A DNA stretch of 39,357 nt from Helicobacteraceae bacterium (GTDB taxonomy: Bacteria; Campylobacterota; Campylobacteria; Campylobacterales; SZUA-545): assembly GCA_031268655.1 (NCBI GenBank), contig JAIRWX010000074.1, positions 1 through 39,357 of the forward strand, read 5' to 3'. Positions 38,546 through 39,357 of this stretch are shown here, one piece after another (position 1 is the stretch's first letter; every line of letters starts with the position of its first letter). A model generated the notes under the pieces. That model ran no database searches. It was not told where the DNA came from and was given only the letters and a program-made list of their open reading frames with translations. Made by a program: the position numbers and the translations under genes.

Positions 38546-38557
38546 ATTCTATTACAA

Positions 38558-39357
38558 CTATTCGTCTTCTTCTGTGCAAGCGGATGGCGATTTTACAATC
38601 GTCATAGTTGGTATATTGTTGTCAACCGCTCCGTCAATGCCGATTAAGCCTTGCAACGCAACGTCCGCTCCAATCCCAACAAGCGCCCAACCAGTTTTTA
38701 ACGCGCCGCCGACAATTCCTACGCTTCCTATGCCCGCGCTAACCGTCCCTACCGCGAAGCCGCTTGCCGCCGCGCGAGCGTAATCTCCGTAAGAATAGTT
38801 GCCTCTAGGATCAGCAGCCATTCCAATAAGATTTCCAGCCGCGCTCGCAACTCCTCCGATAAACCACCACCATACCTCTCCCGTAGGATCAATATAATTA
38901 ATCGGATCATCCCCCACGTAAACATACAGATTACCCTGTCCCCCGTTAAAGTCTATAGGGTCTTTAGCGGTCCATCGTCCTATAGAGGGATCGTAGTCTC
39001 TGTAACCAAACCTAACTAAGCCCGTATCCCTATCGTATAGTCCTCCTCCAAAGCCAAGAGGAACGGACAGATCGTCTAAAGAGAGGTCTTGATAGGTTGT
39101 TCCTATCGTAGGGTTAGTCTCCGTAAGGATAGTTCCAAAGGAGTCGTAATCGATCTGCCTTATTGTTCTGTTTGATTGATTTCTGATCGCCTTAAGCGAT
39201 CCTAAGCGATTGTAAGAGAGATAGTAGACCGCTCCTTTGTAATCCATCTGAATAGGGGTTCTGTCGGCTGCGTAGGTAAACCTTCCGAAGTTACCCTCTT
39301 GATCGTAGAAGCCAAGCAAGGTCGTATTGTCAAGCCAGAGGTATCTTTGAACGATCG
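38558..39357 (-). CDS. RHS repeat-associated core domain protein, C-terminal part (continues past window)
   Basis: LGFGGGLYDRDTGLVRFGYRDYDPSIGRWTAKDPIDFNGGQGNLYVYVGDDPINYIDPTGEVWWW. Frame stays open to the edge (IVQRYLWLDNTTLLGFYDQEGN), so the track start at 39319 is internal. Confidence 0.93.
   Translation of the reverse strand, partial: IVQRYLWLDNTTLLGFYDQEGNFGRFTYAADRTPIQMDYKGAVYYLSYNRLGSLKAIRNQSNRTIRQIDYDSFGTILTETNPTIGTTYQDLSLDDLSVPLGFGGGLYDRDTGLVRFGYRDYDPSIGRWTAKDPIDFNGGQGNLYVYVGDDPINYIDPTGEVWWWFIGGVASAAGNLIGMAADPRGNYSYGDYARAAASGFAVGTVSAGIGSVGIVGGALKTGWALVGIGADVALQGLIGIDGAVDNNIPTMTIVKSPSACTEEDE

Noticed and set aside
1-39357. CRISPR array, rRNA operon or intact insertion sequence
   Set aside because: No regularly spaced direct repeats, no rRNA signatures and no complete transposase ORF seen on either strand.

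Overview
The window looks like a chromosomal segment of a Campylobacterota (epsilonproteobacterial-type) organism. That is inferred from gene content: an ispDF fusion, mqnA of the futalosine pathway, a COG3400-type RCK protein, and a compact cheR-HK-cheD-cheB cluster. Most of it is ordinary housekeeping: ilvA, hemH, gap, mutS2, thiC, ispDF, cysK with an Rrf2 regulator, mnmA, purM, tgt, mqnA, thiG, aroB, truD and one CAT-anticodon tRNA. The accessory or unusual parts are: (i) a prophage relic at the left edge, with a Mu gpF-like head-protein fragment carrying a PBECR2-like C-terminal domain and the first 25 codons of a D12-class DNA adenine methylase missed by the ORF track; (ii) a chemotaxis cluster whose kinase-like protein lacks the DHp histidine and whose CheB receiver lacks its acidic pair; (iii) a frameshifted GLUG-type surface lipoprotein with a G9 tract directly after the lipobox; (iv) a complete DUF3450-TtpC-ExbB2-ExbD2-TonB2-TPR operon behind a strong Fur box; (v) a shortened spermidine-synthase-like protein; (vi) an Rhs C-terminus with a 4-TM candidate immunity protein in an AT-rich pocket at the right edge. 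Across the whole window the octamer GCGATCGC (the cyanobacterial HIP1 motif) occurs about 30 times by hand count, against well under one expected from uniform composition. All calls come from reading motifs by eye; no database search was run.
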